IMG/VR virus record: IMGVR_UViG_3300020213_000064
Location: 1 to 37,167 of that record
From: a virus
Length of the DNA stretch: 37,167 bases
Reading direction: 5' to 3' (one strand)
Part shown: positions 6,640-14,986 of the stretch, one piece after another
Layout of the letters: every line of letters starts with the position of its first letter
Position numbering within the stretch: position 1 is the first letter of the stretch
Made by a program: the position numbers and the translations under genes
Notes under the pieces: generated by a model
What the model saw: the letters and a program-made list of their open reading frames with translations, nothing else
What the model was told of the DNA's origin: nothing
The model's database searches: none

Positions 6640-7031
6640 TTTTTCTTCTCCTTTAGTTTTCGCCGCTTCTCCATGACGCGGGCTTGTAGACCATCGACTT
6701 TAGCAGAGACCCTAGAGATTTTCTCCTTCATCTCTTTCGCGCAGCTTGTTCCTAGCTTTTTACAGGCCTGCTCGATGACGGTCTTTATCTTAGAGAAATC
6801 CGCACTCGACATGCAAATAGCTGCACCGCGTGCTGGATCGAGCTGAGGCTCGAGGAAGTTAACCCATTGGTCCAGGTTCATTTCCTCTGGCTCTCCGTCT
6901 AGCGTATAGGCGCAATCGGCACCTGCCGACATGGTGCCAGCTACAGCGCAAATGCGAGTATTCGGGAGCGTGATGGTGCAGGCGTTAAGAAGCAAACTTA
7001 ACGAAAGCAGCCAGCCGTTTTTTATGATCAT
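6636..7031 (-). CDS. Lysis-region lipoprotein with C-terminal coiled coil
   Basis: This 131-residue protein has a lipoprotein signal: a short basic start, a Leu-rich core (WLLSLSLLLNAC) and Cys 18 as the lipid-modified residue. The mature protein contains an acidic region, four further Cys and a long charged coiled coil at the end (about 95-131, rich in Lys/Glu). It overlaps the holin-like gene upstream by 47 bases. Position in the lysis block makes it a candidate outer-membrane spanin partner, though it is longer than a typical Rz1 and no inner-membrane partner is certain. Confidence 0.6.
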   Translation of the reverse strand: MIIKNGWLLSLSLLLNACTITLPNTRICAVAGTMSAGADCAYTLDGEPEEMNLDQWVNFLEPQLDPARGAAICMSSADFSKIKTVIEQACKKLGTSCAKEMKEKISRVSAKVDGLQARVMEKRRKLKEKKK

Positions 7032-7338
7032 CTCTTGCCGCCCTAAATTCCGGGGAGTCGATCCCCTTGTCCTTAGCTATCAGTTTCAGTTTCACTCCTG
7101 CATCGTCATAGGCGCGCCGGTGCTCCTCGTTTTTTAGAGCGATGGCATTCAGGTCGATTGCCATCTTTACCGAGGAGTACAGATAGTTTGCAACCATCCC
7201 AACGATCCACCCAACCACCACACCAATCGGTCCCCACCCTAGCCAGGGAACGGCAGAGAAAAGCGCCTGGAGGGCAACCCTCACCATCGCATCCCAGACC
7301 AGGTCCTTAAAAGTATCGCCAATGTCAGGGAGGGGCAT
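6985..7338 (-). CDS. Putative holin-like membrane protein
   Basis: This 117-residue protein has an amphipathic N-terminus (MPLPDIGDTFKDLVWDAMV), one long or two short membrane segments at about residues 20-52 (ALFSAVPWLGWGPIGVVV and GWIVGMVANYLYSSV) and a charged helical cytoplasmic tail (about 60-117). Size, position downstream of the endolysin, and layout fit a phage holin or holin-like protein. Translation is probably coupled to the small gene upstream, which it overlaps by 14 bases. No experimental family hallmark is visible. Confidence 0.55.
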   Translation of the reverse strand: MPLPDIGDTFKDLVWDAMVRVALQALFSAVPWLGWGPIGVVVGWIVGMVANYLYSSVKMAIDLNAIALKNEEHRRAYDDAGVKLKLIAKDKGIDSPEFRAARDDHKKRLAAFVKFAS

Positions 7339-7441
7339 TCTCGGTCTCCGATTTTGGCTTATTCAACACGCGGGCCAGCCAGGCCGCCACCCATTTAAGG
7401 GCGGGAGACCATAGCTGGCCCGCGAGCCAGGAGAAAATCAT
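7325..7441 (-). CDS. Small amphipathic membrane peptide, 38 aa
   Basis: This short gene reads MIFSWLAGQLWSPALKWV, continues with AAWLARVLNKP and ends with a charged tail. The Trp/Leu/Ala-rich first 27 residues could form an amphipathic or membrane helix. Its stop lies inside the start of the holin-like gene (14-base overlap), which suggests coupling. A weak GGA ribosome site precedes ATG 7441. It could be a second holin or antiholin; support is limited to fit and composition. Confidence 0.45.
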   Translation of the reverse strand: MIFSWLAGQLWSPALKWVAAWLARVLNKPKSETENAPP

Positions 7442-7449
7442 CTTCCAGA

Positions 7450-7677
7450 TCAACCGACTGCACCGTCGATTTTGTCCAATTCCTTGAGTACCGCGGCCTT
7501 AAACTGTGGGAGCACCACCAGGGCGACATCGTCGAATGGGGTGGCGGACAGTTTTGCCGACGTCTCGAACCAGACGCAAACCTGCTCGACAATGGCCTTC
7601 GCGGCATCTTCGGTCACGTTGAGGCCAGTCGTTTTCAGGCCCGCGACTAGCGCGGAAATATCGTAAGGTACGGTCAT
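7450..7677 (-). CDS. Small hypothetical protein of the lysis block
   Basis: This 75-residue acidic helical protein has an AGGAGAAG ribosome-binding site before its ATG. It contains DAAKAIVEQVCVWFETSAK and a FKAAVLKELDKIDG end. No membrane segment or family is apparent. It sits between the nuclease-like gene and the holin candidates. Confidence 0.6.
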   Translation of the reverse strand: MTVPYDISALVAGLKTTGLNVTEDAAKAIVEQVCVWFETSAKLSATPFDDVALVVLPQFKAAVLKELDKIDGAVG

Positions 7678-7720
7678 TTTCTCTTCTCCTGTGGGGGGGA
7701 TTGGGGGACGAAACTTAATT

Positions 7721-8089
7721 CTAACCCGTCGGGACTATGGTTTCCACCAGCTTTGGATAGGCCGCTGATCCCTTATAGATCCAAAGCTGGCCCGGTCCGT
7801 AGACCGTCCATAGCCGCCTTTTGATGCGCCACTCCGGGGTCTCGAAACCCTTGGCCTCGCCGTAAATGGTCTGGCCTAGCTCTATATTGAAGGCCCGCAT
7901 GTCTGGCTTATAGATAACGCCCGCCCTGGTAAGCCGCACCTCGACCTGAAACTCGAGGTCCTTGAGAATGCCCCCCTTGACCATGAGCAGCCAGAGGCCA
8001 GCGACCGAGGCCTCGAATTTAGAGGCGAAGGACCTGCCAGCAAACTCAGTCCTCGTATTACCGTATTTCATCCCTCGGCCCCAGGTCAT
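7721..8089 (-). CDS. DUF1064-type PD-(D/E)XK nuclease-like protein
   Basis: This 122-residue protein matches the DUF1064 pattern of phage restriction-like-fold proteins: KYGNTRTEFAGRSFASKFEA near the start, LKDLEFQVEVRL, then YKPDMRAF and GEAKGFETPEWRIKRRLW. E26, D63 and E78-x-K80 fit the catalytic set of the PD-(D/E)XK fold. The family is thought to include Holliday-junction-type or recombination endonucleases. The ATG at 8089 has GGAG seven bases upstream and overlaps the previous gene; ATG 8071 is an alternative. It may be the nuclease partner missing from the RecT region, or act in DNA processing late in infection. Confidence 0.75.
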   Translation of the reverse strand: MTWGRGMKYGNTRTEFAGRSFASKFEASVAGLWLLMVKGGILKDLEFQVEVRLTRAGVIYKPDMRAFNIELGQTIYGEAKGFETPEWRIKRRLWTVYGPGQLWIYKGSAAYPKLVETIVPTG

Positions 8090-8339
8090 TCATCAGCTCC
8101 TTCGCCTTGTAGGCCTGTAGCTCTATCATCTTCTCGAGTGCGGCTGCGTGCTCTCTCGAACGAACCGAGATTATTTTTAAGCACCACCCGCAGTTTACTT
8201 TAGATACCTGCGTGGTGAACCTGCCGCCTTCTGCCATTACTTTACCGCACAGAGTCTTATCCGACTCGGCGTGCTTATGGTGGACCGTATCAACCAACGA
8301 GGCGGAAAATCGGTGGTGGCACTTTGGGCACTCCATCAC
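8058..8339 (-). CDS. Zinc-finger small protein
   Basis: This 93-residue protein starts with a Cys pair (CPKCHHRF) and has a second possible metal half (CGKVMAEGGRF and VNCGWCLKIIS), followed by a charged helix. It overlaps the endolysin gene by four bases and the DUF1064-type gene by 32. Nucleic-acid binding is plausible but no specific family is recognised. Confidence 0.65.
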   Translation of the reverse strand: MMECPKCHHRFSASLVDTVHHKHAESDKTLCGKVMAEGGRFTTQVSKVNCGWCLKIISVRSREHAAALEKMIELQAYKAKELMNDLGPRDEIR

Positions 8340-8686
8340 CGCACCCCGTTATGCGCGATACTGAAATGGTTCCCGTCTCCGAAGTCACCTCCCCACACGC
8401 ACGTCATTTCGGAGGTGGATAAGCTTCTCCAAAACATGCCTGGCTGGGCGTACTCGTCGTTTTTTTGGAGGTACTTTCCGCCGCGCCAGAGATTAAGGTC
8501 GATCGCAAGGCGCATGCAATGGAGCGAATTAGCGATGCCCTTACCGTCTACCGCGTAAAGGCGGGCCGTCTCTGGAGGGCGATGTGCCTCGCCGAAAGTA
8601 ACTTCATATCCCTGCTGACTGAGCCACATGATCAGCCGCGCAACGAAGCCTGGAAACGCCTTTTGCTTGTCGATTAGGGAAGCCAT
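8336..8686 (-). CDS. M15-family peptidase endolysin
   Basis: This 116-residue protein looks like a phage M15C-type peptidase, which cuts the L-Ala-D-Glu or related peptide link in peptidoglycan at lysis. The zinc ligands are visible: H56 in SLHCMRLAIDL, D63 in the same stretch, and H107 in GDGNHFSI. The preceding FGEAHRPPETARLYA segment and the WGGDF stretch also fit the family. It has no signal peptide, so release to the cell wall would need a holin, and holin candidates lie downstream. Confidence 0.85.
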   Translation of the reverse strand: MASLIDKQKAFPGFVARLIMWLSQQGYEVTFGEAHRPPETARLYAVDGKGIANSLHCMRLAIDLNLWRGGKYLQKNDEYAQPGMFWRSLSTSEMTCVWGGDFGDGNHFSIAHNGVR

Positions 8687-8695
8687 GCCCGCATT

Positions 8696-11014
8696 TTACT
8701 GTGCGGTGGCCTCTTCATCCATCGACTTTCGGAAGTCCGGATACATTTGATTCATCATGTAATACTTCACGGCGTAGCTATCTGATCCCTTAGAGAGAGC
8801 TTCCGCCAATGGTTGAGCGTACTTCTGCATGGCCGGATTACTCTGTAGCTTCTGAATGACCGCCTGCGCGCTTTCTTTGATTGGGATGGCGGCGTTCAGT
8901 ATGCCCTTGGTCGCTTGAGGTCCCCACTTGTCCACAACGCCACCAGTCACGGCTCCGATTACCGCTCCTGGAGGGCCAAGCATCTTCGCGCCGACCGCGC
9001 CAAAACGTACCACGTTCCTGGACCCATTGGTGCGCTCGCCGGTGAAGGCGTTCAGCGTCTTTAGGTTTTTGATCCAGTCAGGCAACCCGGGAATCTTCTT
9101 TGAGAGCGCGTCCACAGTGCCCTGGTCGTTTAGGCTGGGCTGAACGTCCGTCTCCTTGCCTCGTATCATCCGATTGATGAGTGACTCGCTGGAGCGGCCT
9201 ACTCTGGCAATCGGTCCGTGCGTAGCTTCCGCCGTCGCCACGCCTTGGCCCGCCGGAGATTGCGCCACCGCGTCCGATACGGCCCTGGGCGTTGACGCTG
9301 CCCGTGCCCCTTCTACCGCCTTTTGCTCTGCTCCCACATCGAGAGTGCCTCGGAAATCGCGGTTGGTTCGCCTGCCTAACGCGTCCAGCGTATCGCCTAT
9401 AGGGCCGCCCTGGGCCTCTCGAGGCAGGCGATTAAGCCGGGCCTGTAACGGAACTTTCTCTCCGAGATTGTCTCCCACCCCTTTAAGGAGCGTCGCATCG
9501 TCCGACACGTTGACCATGCGCCGAGCATACTCTGGAACGCCCTTCTTAAGCTTCATGTCGATGTACTGCCGAATACGGGCCAGGGCGATCTGTTCCTCTG
9601 GAGCAAACGAGAATCCCGGCTTGTCGTAGACCTCGGCACTGGCCCGGTCCAGCGCCTGGATAATAGGCTTTGCCTGCTCATAGGTGAGCTTGCGAGGGAG
9701 CGTCATTAGCCAGGCTTTCCATTCATTGAGCCTACCCGCGCTATCACGGGCAGCTCCAGGCGTAGGCTCGAATTCCTTTCCGAGCGGGGAGAGCTTATTG
9801 ACCTGCTTAGAGATCTGTCGTTCAAGCTCCGGAGTGTTTATGCTCCCAACTTCCTGTGGCTGATGAAACTTCGCCGCCTTGCGAGGACCGAGCACTTCGA
9901 CTGCCGCCTGGTATGCCTGCTGCTCGCCCCTCGCCGTCGGGATCGCCTCTTTGGCTACCGCTGAGCCCTTGACCAAAAGATTCTTGAGCTCGAGCGTCGC
10001 CTTCTCGATATCCATGGAGGTATCCATGGTCTTTTGCGCCTGTGCCTTCTCGAGCGCCGCCTCGGCTCTAGAAATCGCCTCTCTCACATCCTGGCGATGG
10101 TCCATCTTCGCATCCTTGAGAGCGATCTTGGCGTCGAGTATCCCCTGACGGGCCTGGCCGACCACGTTGTCGATTGAGGCCTTCACATCTGACTTAGAGG
10201 GGCTAGCGTTAATCTCTTTGTGTCGGGCGATGTAATCGTCGATGGCATTTTTGTTTACGCCGAGTAGGTTACTCAGCGCAAGCTTAGGGGCCTTCTTCAA
10301 TAGCCATGGTGCGGCCTGGGCGAATCCTGCGCCGCCTGCGATCTTCGCCGCGGCCTTCCCGTAATCCCCCCTACCAATGTCCTCTTGAGCTAGATAGCCT
10401 CCCGCTCCGGCTCCGACCATGGTGCGAAGCGGGATATTGGCCGTAGCGAAGCCCATGAGCGAGCTGTTAGCGCCGTCGTAAAGCGCCTCTCCCGCGCCGC
10501 CTTCTGCGGTGATGTCTGCGTCTGAGTTGCCGACTCCCATCGCAGCGGCAATGCGCGATCCCTGTACAGCTTTTCCCATACGGTCCATTCCCTTGGCACC
10601 GGGGAATAGCAAGCCGGTCCCGATGGCGTTCGTGACTCCACCGGCGATTGCGGCCTTAGGGTTTTTAGAGCTTGAGGCATTGAAGGCGTCCACGCCTTCC
10701 TTGTGCCCGCGCTGGTACTTGTTGATGAAATGGTCGAGCGCCTCTCCGGTCCATCCACGCTTTTTTAGGTTGTCCGGTATGTCTCCGACCGCTTCCGCGA
10801 CGCCAGATCCAACGCTAAGAGCGGTCTTTCCCTGGCCGAATGGGATCAGTGCGTTGAGTCCGAAAGTCTGCTCAGGACTCACATCTAGATTGTCTAATAC
10901 GGTATTTTTCGTGCTTTTCTCATTGGGAGATTCTTTGGCGATAAGGGCATCTACCTCTTCGTCCGAGGGAAGTTCCGCATCGATTTCTTCGTCTGTTAAA
11001 TTAAAGTCCGACAT
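8696..11014 (-). CDS. Large internal virion / ejection protein
   Basis: This 772-residue protein starts with an acidic segment, then a Gly/Ala-rich, hydrophobic region (about 90-240) with repeated glycine patches, then a long Lys/Glu/Ala coiled coil (about 255-350). A second Gly/Ala-rich hydrophobic block lies near residues 650-700. Such mixtures of membrane-active and coiled-coil parts are typical of podovirus internal proteins that leave the capsid and form a conduit for DNA. I see no lytic transglycosylase motif. It is the last of four consecutive genes with virion-internal character. Confidence 0.65.
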   Translation of the reverse strand: MSDFNLTDEEIDAELPSDEEVDALIAKESPNEKSTKNTVLDNLDVSPEQTFGLNALIPFGQGKTALSVGSGVAEAVGDIPDNLKKRGWTGEALDHFINKYQRGHKEGVDAFNASSSKNPKAAIAGGVTNAIGTGLLFPGAKGMDRMGKAVQGSRIAAAMGVGNSDADITAEGGAGEALYDGANSSLMGFATANIPLRTMVGAGAGGYLAQEDIGRGDYGKAAAKIAGGAGFAQAAPWLLKKAPKLALSNLLGVNKNAIDDYIARHKEINASPSKSDVKASIDNVVGQARQGILDAKIALKDAKMDHRQDVREAISRAEAALEKAQAQKTMDTSMDIEKATLELKNLLVKGSAVAKEAIPTARGEQQAYQAAVEVLGPRKAAKFHQPQEVGSINTPELERQISKQVNKLSPLGKEFEPTPGAARDSAGRLNEWKAWLMTLPRKLTYEQAKPIIQALDRASAEVYDKPGFSFAPEEQIALARIRQYIDMKLKKGVPEYARRMVNVSDDATLLKGVGDNLGEKVPLQARLNRLPREAQGGPIGDTLDALGRRTNRDFRGTLDVGAEQKAVEGARAASTPRAVSDAVAQSPAGQGVATAEATHGPIARVGRSSESLINRMIRGKETDVQPSLNDQGTVDALSKKIPGLPDWIKNLKTLNAFTGERTNGSRNVVRFGAVGAKMLGPPGAVIGAVTGGVVDKWGPQATKGILNAAIPIKESAQAVIQKLQSNPAMQKYAQPLAEALSKGSDSYAVKYYMMNQMYPDFRKSMDEEATAQ

Positions 11015-11024
11015 GCGCTCACCC

Positions 11025-12116
11025 CTATTTCTTTTTCTTCATGTTTGCTAGTGCGGCGCGCACCTTATCGGCTTTGACCGGGTCCGCTTTCGCGGCCTTG
11101 CTGCCTAGCCACGCTGTGAACTTCTTTTCCTTGTCCTCTACGCTGACGTACTGGCGGCCCAGCGGAGACTTTCGTCCCGAGATCTTTTCTATCAGAGCGG
11201 TATTGAGATCGGCCGCTTTCTTCATCGAATTAGATACGCCGACCGCCTGCTCAACGAAGCCCTTCATGTTTCGTCCGAACTGCGTCGGGTTTTGGTTTGT
11301 GAAGTTACCAACCGCAAACTCTAAAAATCCAGCCAGTCGCTTAGATTCCTCCGCACCGACAGCATCCGGTCCCTCGAAGGAGTTTAGAGTCTTGATCATT
11401 TCTCTGCCTCTCGCCAGCTGCTGATCAGGAGACAGCTTGTCAAAATCACTCAAAAGTGAATCTATGGTGCCTGAGATGGATAGCTTTGTTACGTTTTTTT
11501 GCGCTAGTCCGGTCGCCATCGCCTGAGTTTCAGGAGGGAGCCCACCGCCCTTCTGCTCAATAACCTTGTTGTGGCGGGCCGTCTCCTCCTGCCTTCCAGC
11601 CGCGATTCGCAATCGCTCCTGACGGGACTTCTCCTGATTCGCCTTTTCCTGGTCCGCTCGAGATAGCTTTTCCTGGTACCTAGCCTCAGAGGTCTTTTGC
11701 TTCGCCGCGCTGGCCGTCATATTGTACTTCTGCATCATGTACTTATTGACGATACTCCCCTCGTTATCGAGACGGTCGAGAGGTTTATCGGCGTATTTCG
11801 CCATATCGGAGAACGCTGACGTATCGCCCTTCACTCCAGCGATTGCGTTACCGAGATTGCTCGCGGCCGCCCCAAACTCTGCGTTGAACCGATTTTTAGT
11901 GGATAGCTCCTCCGCGCTGTCTTTACGGGTGAAGTAGTCACGCAAAAATTCCCGGTGGTCTGCCTCCGGAGACATCGCCTCGAGCACGGAGGGGGCGCGG
12001 GATACATTCGAAGTCGGTGCTTTACCCGTGCCCGCAGGCGGCCCGTCGACTGGAATGTCTTCAACAGCAAGGATATCGTCATCGTCATCGAGAAAATCAT
12101 CTGAGTCATCGTTCAT
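11025..12116 (-). CDS. Internal virion protein, acidic N-terminus and coiled coil
   Basis: This 363-residue protein has a striking run of Asp near the start (DDSDDFLDDDDDILAVEDI), a helical middle and a Gln/Glu/Arg coiled coil (about 140-185, SRADQEKANQEKSRQERL). The C-terminus is basic and ends in four Lys. An AAGGGTG site precedes the ATG. Its position among ejection-type genes makes an internal or DNA-ejection protein likely. No sequence family is recognised with confidence. Confidence 0.6.
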   Translation of the reverse strand: MNDDSDDFLDDDDDILAVEDIPVDGPPAGTGKAPTSNVSRAPSVLEAMSPEADHREFLRDYFTRKDSAEELSTKNRFNAEFGAAASNLGNAIAGVKGDTSAFSDMAKYADKPLDRLDNEGSIVNKYMMQKYNMTASAAKQKTSEARYQEKLSRADQEKANQEKSRQERLRIAAGRQEETARHNKVIEQKGGGLPPETQAMATGLAQKNVTKLSISGTIDSLLSDFDKLSPDQQLARGREMIKTLNSFEGPDAVGAEESKRLAGFLEFAVGNFTNQNPTQFGRNMKGFVEQAVGVSNSMKKAADLNTALIEKISGRKSPLGRQYVSVEDKEKKFTAWLGSKAAKADPVKADKVRAALANMKKKK

Positions 12117-12126
12117 AATTCACCCT

Positions 12127-13146
12127 TTAGTATGAGCGCGGTCCCATAGTGCGCATTCCCGCGTCACGATCCTTCTGCCTCTGTTCGTTGCTGTTCTCCT
12201 GATTCGCGTAAGCCGTGACACCCTGATTGATCGCCGATCCGATGCCAGCGGCCTGGGCGGCTCCGGCCTGGCCAGCGGCCAGCGCGTTGGAGGCTACTCC
12301 GGCCCTGGCATTGGCTTTTGCCTTCGCGTTATTCATCTCGTTTTCGTACCGGGTCTGGATGAGCCCCTTATTGTATGCCTGGCTCTTGTTTCTGGTATCG
12401 ACATTCGAGTTGGCCAGGTTCTGAGCGTTGCTGAGATTGTACTGAGCCGACGTGTTTTTCACGCCCGCATTCCTCTGCGCGACATCCTGACTATTGGATG
12501 CGTTCCATTTTGAGATTGCGTCACGCGCCTCGGCCACCTTTTGCTTCTCACCAAATTCCTGACCACGCAGCTGAGTACCAAGATCGCCGCCTGACTTGAT
12601 CGCCTCGAGCGCCCTCTTTTGCGCCGATGCCGCCGTATTGAGGCCAGCCATATGCGCGTCCTGGCTCCCACCCTGTTGGCTCATGAGCTGAGCCACGAGA
12701 GAGGTTCCCGATCCGTATCCACCGCGTTGCTGGGCGTCTTGAAGGATCGCCTCTCTGGAGCCTCGCTGGCGCGCGTTGATCCCGCCTTCGATTCGCTCCT
12801 GAGTGGCGCGGTCCTCGAGCTGCATACCGCCGCTGTCGCCTATGTCTTTGAGCTTACCGAGCGCCTTAAGCTGAGACTCTTTGTAGGCTGGATCGGTGGT
12901 AATACCACCCATCTGAGAGTCACCTAGCGAGATAGATTGCTCTAGCTCAGGGGTCCATTGCCCCTGGCTCTTGTACTCCTCCATCGTCATTTGTTGCGCT
13001 TCGACGGTAGGGATTCCTATCGCCTCGAGGTCTTTCACCGACTTCTCATAGGCTTGCCGCGCCTGAGAAGCGGCGTTCGACGAAGCACCTGCTCCAAAGA
13101 GCCCTCCAATGAGACTGGCAGCTCCTCCGACGATTGCGGGTATCAT
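12127..13146 (-). CDS. Ejection protein with N-terminal glycine-rich membrane segment
   Basis: This 339-residue protein starts with MIPAIVGGAASLIGGLFGAG, a hydrophobic glycine-zipper-like segment seen at the N-terminus of many podovirus internal proteins. The rest is Gln/Ala/Asn-rich and mainly helical (NAASQARQAYEKSVKDLE; a Ala/Gly-rich block near 280-315), consistent with a flexible protein packed with DNA and inserted into the envelope at infection. It follows the 460-residue protein by 25 bases. Confidence 0.65.
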   Translation of the reverse strand: MIPAIVGGAASLIGGLFGAGASSNAASQARQAYEKSVKDLEAIGIPTVEAQQMTMEEYKSQGQWTPELEQSISLGDSQMGGITTDPAYKESQLKALGKLKDIGDSGGMQLEDRATQERIEGGINARQRGSREAILQDAQQRGGYGSGTSLVAQLMSQQGGSQDAHMAGLNTAASAQKRALEAIKSGGDLGTQLRGQEFGEKQKVAEARDAISKWNASNSQDVAQRNAGVKNTSAQYNLSNAQNLANSNVDTRNKSQAYNKGLIQTRYENEMNNAKAKANARAGVASNALAAGQAGAAQAAGIGSAINQGVTAYANQENSNEQRQKDRDAGMRTMGPRSY

Positions 13147-13171
13147 AAATTACCTCTGTGGTTAAAGTGTT

Positions 13172-14554
13172 TCATATGGGCGGCAAGCCGTATTTGGCAC
13201 GAATGGCATTGCCTTCGCGCCGGACGGAATCGGTAGCGGTCTGGCCACCGGCCCGCTCAGAGGCCGCCACCCTAGCTAAAACAGCCTGCTGCTCTGGCAT
13301 CATCGACGTGCGCTTCTGTTGCGAAGCGGAAAGCATCTCTCCGCCGCGAGCGGTAAAGGTAGGCTTGCCCACCATTCTACCGGCCTGATCCGGCACGATG
13401 AAGGAGTTCTCCTTACCGGCGAGCTTAGAAAGAGCCGAGATGCGGGCCTGCGTGTCTCCGTCGGCCATTGTGCTGCGATTCAAGTCAGCGTCATTACCGA
13501 GTTCAATGTAATCCCTGGGATTGAATCCGTAGGTGCTCCCCTCGGCCTCGGAGAAAGTCTTGTAGTCCGCCTCGTAGGAACCGCCTCTTAGGTATTCCGG
13601 AATCAGGTTGTATCCCTGGAACTGCTCCTTAGATACGCCGAGCCGTTGCATAGCCTCAGGAGAAAAGTCGCTTACGTTTTGCTTATCGAGCGTTGGCTCG
13701 AGAGCCGCTCGGTCGCCGGCAAGCTTCGTCCTTTGGTTCGCTACGGTCCTGTCTAGCTCGCTCAAAACATCGCCCATCGCCCCCGTGTTGTTCCAGTTGC
13801 CAGAGTCATCAATGCCGACGGCACTACGGGCGGAGGCTCTGGCGTCTTCGGTCGCGGCCTTTTTGCCAGAGGCGTACTGGCTTAGCGCCGTATTAAGGGA
13901 TCCAAATTTATCGCGCGTCGCAGCGGCCCGCGCCTGATTCTGCTCGAACATGGCTTTCGAGTTCGGATCTGCCTGGACAAGCAGGTTATCGAGCTTCTGC
14001 TGACCCTTACTGTAATCGTAACGCCCTACGCCGCTGCCGTACTCCTGGTTAAGAAAAGCTTTCCTTCCGCCCTCGTCCTTAGTTTGCTCTGCCGTGGTAA
14101 AAGCACGGTCCGTCTTTTGCTGGGCAGGCTGATACAGGTCGGCCTGGTCCACGAGGTTATTCGGCCCCTTGTACTGCGCGTCTCGCATCTTCCCGAAGGC
14201 CGACTGGTCCACCTTCGTGGGATCGGTCTTGAGCTGACCTAGCACTCCATCGTCCTTGGCCACGCTGGTTTGGTCCACCGCGCTGCGGAAAGATGCGTCA
14301 GCCACGCCTTGGGCCTGGTCGGCTTCGTTGATCTGAGCACCCACTTTCCCAGCGACTTCCTGACCGAACTGATGCGACTTGTTGGCGTCGAGATAGGAGT
14401 TTAGGTTAGTAAACGATCCGCTCGAGGATTTACCGGCCTCTCCCTGTGGCTGATTACCCGTAACGACGGGGCTCTCCTGGCCGAGTTGCTGCATTGGCTG
14501 CTGCGCCTGTCCGTCTTGCTCGTTTTCTTCTTTCTGGAAAAAATCAAATGCCAC
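13172..14554 (-). CDS. Virion-associated protein, Gln/Ala-rich
   Basis: This 460-residue protein starts at GTG 14554 with GGAG six bases upstream. The first 60 residues are Gln-rich and disordered-looking; the middle is helical and Ala/Asp-rich; the C-terminus (about 390-460) contains SASQQKRTSMMPEQQAVLA and a basic RAKYGLPPI end. Neighbours are tail and ejection genes, so I infer a virion component. No family is recognised. Confidence 0.6.
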   Translation of the reverse strand: MAFDFFQKEENEQDGQAQQPMQQLGQESPVVTGNQPQGEAGKSSSGSFTNLNSYLDANKSHQFGQEVAGKVGAQINEADQAQGVADASFRSAVDQTSVAKDDGVLGQLKTDPTKVDQSAFGKMRDAQYKGPNNLVDQADLYQPAQQKTDRAFTTAEQTKDEGGRKAFLNQEYGSGVGRYDYSKGQQKLDNLLVQADPNSKAMFEQNQARAAATRDKFGSLNTALSQYASGKKAATEDARASARSAVGIDDSGNWNNTGAMGDVLSELDRTVANQRTKLAGDRAALEPTLDKQNVSDFSPEAMQRLGVSKEQFQGYNLIPEYLRGGSYEADYKTFSEAEGSTYGFNPRDYIELGNDADLNRSTMADGDTQARISALSKLAGKENSFIVPDQAGRMVGKPTFTARGGEMLSASQQKRTSMMPEQQAVLARVAASERAGGQTATDSVRREGNAIRAKYGLPPI

Positions 14555-14563
14555 AGTGGACTC

Positions 14564-14986
14564 CTATGGGGTAACGCGTACCCGAATCTTATATCGTTTC
14601 GTGGCCGTGAGAGTTGCGATGACCGGTGCCGTTGTGAATTTCACTATCTCAGTCAGTTCAACCTGTCTGTCTTCCGTGAATCGCCACGCAACAGAAATAT
14701 TCACCGGGTCACCGCTCTCCGTAGCGCTTACCACCTGGAGCGACTTCGGGGCCGCGCCGTATAGCCAGAGAAAACCGATTGGGAGAGAGATGACGTTCGT
14801 CTGAAAAACGAAGTCAAAAACGTGGTCCTTACCTATGAAATTATCCGGAAATACGATGCCGTCGTTCAGTATTTTTATGGACTGAGTGACGTAATCGTTA
14901 ACAGAGGCGACGATTTTCTCCATCCAGGCGCGTTGATCCTTCGGGATGTCCTCTATGGTTAGCCGCTGTGTCGCTTTCACTCTCAT
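14564..14986 (-). CDS. Hypothetical tail-associated protein
   Basis: This 140-residue protein begins with a helical segment (DIPKDQRAWMEKIVASVND) and continues as beta-rich sequence (VFDFVFQTNVISLPIGFLW; VNISVAWRF). Its ATG overlaps the stop of the 828-residue tail gene by four bases, so both are probably made together. It resembles short connector or tail-needle accessory proteins of podoviruses in size and position; that assignment is inference. Confidence 0.6.
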   Translation of the reverse strand: MRVKATQRLTIEDIPKDQRAWMEKIVASVNDYVTQSIKILNDGIVFPDNFIGKDHVFDFVFQTNVISLPIGFLWLYGAAPKSLQVVSATESGDPVNISVAWRFTEDRQVELTEIVKFTTAPVIATLTATKRYKIRVRVTP

